The position numbers and the translations under genes are program-made. Positions 32,905 to 34,862 of a stretch of 34,862 nucleotides of DNA are shown in pieces; positions within the stretch are counted from its first letter, which is position 1; each line of letters opens with the position of its first letter. This DNA is from Desulfobacteraceae bacterium (lineage in GTDB: Bacteria > Desulfobacterota > Desulfobacteria > Desulfobacterales > Desulfobacteraceae), in NCBI GenBank assembly GCA_004796375.1, contig QZLA01000087.1, positions 1-34,862 of the forward strand, in the 5' to 3' direction. The notes beneath the pieces are model-generated. The model worked only from the letters and a program-made list of their open reading frames with translations. It did no database searches and was not told where the DNA came from.

Positions 32905-33579
32905 CTATTCCTTGAGCCTGAACCCTACACCGTGAACCGTCTCGATCATGGCATGGGCAAACGGTTTGTCTACTTTTTTTCTCAAATTGTACATATGACT
33001 GCGCAGCACGTCGCTTCCAGGCGGCATATCCCCCCAGAGACAGTTTTCAATCTCCTCACGGGTCACCACGTTGGGAGACGCCTCCATCAGCAGCTTCAGG
33101 ATGGAAATCAATGTATTGTTCAGGTCAATGCCCTGCCCCTGACGGGTGACCGCCAGGGCACCGGGATTGAGGCTCAGTTCACCCACGGTCAGTACCCGGG
33201 TGTCCGGACGGCGCTTGGACAGGGCCTTGATCCGGGCTTCAAGCTCTTTGAGTGCAAAGGGCTTGACCAGATAATCATCTGCCCCGGATTCAAATCCCAG
33301 CAGTTTATCCTCAAGGGTATCCCGGGCCGTCAGCATGATGACCGGCACCTGCCGATCCGCTTCTCTGCGCAGTTTCCGGCACAGGGTGATCCCGTCCATG
33401 CCCGGCAGCATCAAGTCGAGAACAATCACGTCATAGGCCTGGGTCAGTGCCAGATGAAGCCCGCCGATGCCGTCTTTGGCAAAGTCAAGAATATACCCCT
33501 TTGATTCCAGAAAATCGGTCATGTTGTCAATAATCGCCGGATTATCTTCAATGACCAGCACCCTGATAGTGTTCTTCAT
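32905..33579 (-). CDS. OmpR/PhoB-family response regulator
   Basis: A 224-residue DNA-binding regulator. The receiver (4-120) has acidic residues Glu11/Asp12, phosphoacceptor Asp55 (VIVLDLMLPGMDG), Thr84 and Lys106. The winged helix (130-224) carries the typical GELSLNP opening and LRSHMYNLRKKVD and ETVHGVGFRL near the end. It is paired with the kinase 5 bases downstream and follows the TolC-family gene by 17 bases. Its targets are likely the efflux or secretion genes that lie partly beyond the window edge. Confidence 0.9.
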   Translation of the reverse strand: MKNTIRVLVIEDNPAIIDNMTDFLESKGYILDFAKDGIGGLHLALTQAYDVIVLDLMLPGMDGITLCRKLRREADRQVPVIMLTARDTLEDKLLGFESGADDYLVKPFALKELEARIKALSKRRPDTRVLTVGELSLNPGALAVTRQGQGIDLNNTLISILKLLMEASPNVVTREEIENCLWGDMPPGSDVLRSHMYNLRKKVDKPFAHAMIETVHGVGFRLKE

Positions 33580-33596
33580 GAAACGCCCTTTATGCT

Positions 33597-34862
33597 TTAT
33601 TCAAAGTTTTCACCAATATAATAGTCAAACTCCTCCAAAGCAAGGACAAGGGAAACCTTTGCCCTGGAAAGCTCTCCCAGGGAACTGATCAGTTCATTCT
33701 GCGCTTCGTTGAGCCGGACCAGAGATTCCTGACCGGCACGGTATTCTTTTTCAACCAGGTCCCGGGTGGTCCTTACAAGTTCGGTATTTTCCGTCTGCAG
33801 GGCCAGCTGCCGGGAGGTCATTTCAATGTTGCCTGCTGCTGTTCTGATATTGGATCTGGCCGTCATTCTCGCCTCCTCAAGGTCTTTTTCAAGTTCTCTT
33901 TTTTCAGCCATTGACTGCCTGAGCCGTGACTGCCGTGTACCGCCTGAAAAGATCTCAAAGGTGACAGACACCCCGACAGACGCGCCCATATTGTCCGTGT
34001 CAAACCATTGATTACCCGAACTGGTTCCGTAGCTGCCGGTCAGGGATATGGTGGGAAAATACGCTGCTTTCACCATCTGAATGTCATTTTCAACATTCTT
34101 TACGGACAGTGCAGCTTTATTCAGGTCCGGCCGGTCCGCCAGAATTTGTTCAACCTGAATCTGTTCAATCTGATCGACATCCGGTCCGAAACCGTCCGTT
34201 TGAATCTGATCCGGTAACCCGACCCTATTTGATAACGATGCAATGGCCATCTCCTCCGGCAGACAGGCATCTTTATATCCCATGAGTGCGGCAAGGGCAT
34301 AGGAAGCCTCCAGACGATCCTGCTGTGCAGAAAGCACGGATGCCTTTGCGGCATTCACCTTTGTCCTGAAATTCAATACATCCGACAGTGACCCGGCACC
34401 GGCAGCCTGTTTGGCAATGGCCTCTGACTCCAGGCGCTGATTGAACGTCATGTCCGATGCTGCAGTCTTTACATTTTCAAGGGCCAGCTGCAGGTTCAGG
34501 AACGCCTGGGCCACGGCCCAGGACAACAGTCGCCGGGACTCACTCAGATCGTCGCGACTCATGGATTCCCTGTTTTTTGCTGACTCCAGAGAATACTTCC
34601 TGTAAAATCCGTTAAACAGCACCTGGGTGACGGACAGCCTTTGAGTATACTGGATTTCATCCACCGCCTGTGACCCGCCCTGGGTATCCTCCATGTAATC
34701 CCACCCGGCAGAAGCAGATAAGGTCGGCAGATAGGCTGCCCGCGCCTGGGTAACCACCTCCTGTGCCTGGCGGACCCGTTCCATGGCAGAATCCATGGAG
34801 GGATGATTTTCAAGGGCAATTTTTTTGGCCCGGGCCAGGGTCAAAGAATCCGCAGGATCGAC
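33597..34862 (-). CDS. TolC-family outer-membrane efflux protein (5' end off window)
   Basis: An outer-membrane channel protein of type I secretion or RND efflux systems. The reading frame is open to the right edge, so the N-terminus with its signal peptide is missing; 421 residues are visible. The helical repeats are clear: an N-terminal half with LTLARAKKIALENHPSMDSA and ARAAYLPTLSASAGWDY and a C-terminal half with VKAAYFPTISLTGSYG and VGVSVTFEIFSGG, the usual TolC internal duplication. Long coiled coils fill the rest. It leads the TolC-regulator-kinase unit, whose upstream partners (adaptor, pump) probably lie beyond 34862. Confidence 0.88.
   Translation of the reverse strand, partial: VDPADSLTLARAKKIALENHPSMDSAMERVRQAQEVVTQARAAYLPTLSASAGWDYMEDTQGGSQAVDEIQYTQRLSVTQVLFNGFYRKYSLESAKNRESMSRDDLSESRRLLSWAVAQAFLNLQLALENVKTAASDMTFNQRLESEAIAKQAAGAGSLSDVLNFRTKVNAAKASVLSAQQDRLEASYALAALMGYKDACLPEEMAIASLSNRVGLPDQIQTDGFGPDVDQIEQIQVEQILADRPDLNKAALSVKNVENDIQMVKAAYFPTISLTGSYGTSSGNQWFDTDNMGASVGVSVTFEIFSGGTRQSRLRQSMAEKRELEKDLEEARMTARSNIRTAAGNIEMTSRQLALQTENTELVRTTRDLVEKEYRAGQESLVRLNEAQNELISSLGELSRAKVSLVLALEEFDYYIGENFE

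Noticed and set aside
1..34862. CRISPR, prophage, insertion sequence or tRNA
   Set aside because: No regularly spaced repeats, transposase or integrase motif, or cloverleaf-like segment was seen on reading either strand.

Overview
The window reads as a chromosomal segment of a Gram-negative deltaproteobacterium, most likely a sulfate-reducer-type member of the Desulfobacterales. The reasons are a class III polyhydroxyalkanoate (PHA) synthase, lipopolysaccharide genes (lptF, lptG, lpxK), a high density of hybrid histidine kinases, and the four-cysteine 'PICxxCKxxRDD' tail that is frequent in signalling proteins of that group. The genus is inference. I see no rRNA, tRNA, CRISPR array, insertion sequence or phage gene.

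Layout: (1) 1-6.2 kb, PHA storage. phaE-phaC on the plus strand converge and overlap with a minus-strand unit phaR - MaoC hydratase (phaJ-like) - DUF3141 PHA-synthase-like protein. Two small paralogous phasin-like genes diverge from phaR behind a consensus TTGACA/TATAAT promoter. (2) 6.3-12.1 kb, envelope biogenesis. Thiamine pyrophosphokinase lies divergent to an lptF-lptG-lpxK-glycosyltransferase-membrane protein unit. (3) 12.1-20.6 kb, mixed accessory genes: a periplasmic-binding/TM/4-Cys sensor, a secreted DUF1566 protein, a nitroreductase-MFS pair, a LysE exporter, a ferredoxin-nitroreductase fusion, and a TetR-methyltransferase pair with two abutting palindromes as probable operator. (4) 20.7-31.0 kb, six tightly coupled minus-strand signalling genes, in transcription order: PAS hybrid kinase, substrate-binding protein, dCache hybrid kinase, second substrate-binding protein, second dCache hybrid kinase, and a receiver protein with a 4-Cys tail. 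There is no transporter permease or ATPase and no DNA-binding output domain. (5) 31.2-31.4 kb, a 47-codon gene with strong ribosome binding site and a strong terminator, just upstream of that array on the same strand. (6) 31.6-34.9 kb, a TolC-family protein (running off the window), OmpR-type regulator and histidine kinase, probably the end of an efflux or secretion operon.

The most unusual items are the six-gene signalling array with its duplicated binding-protein/sensor-kinase modules, the 4-Cys module shared by two unrelated signalling proteins in this window, and the orphan 47-residue peptide gene between two signalling loci. All identifications come from reading motifs and translated sequence; no database search was possible.
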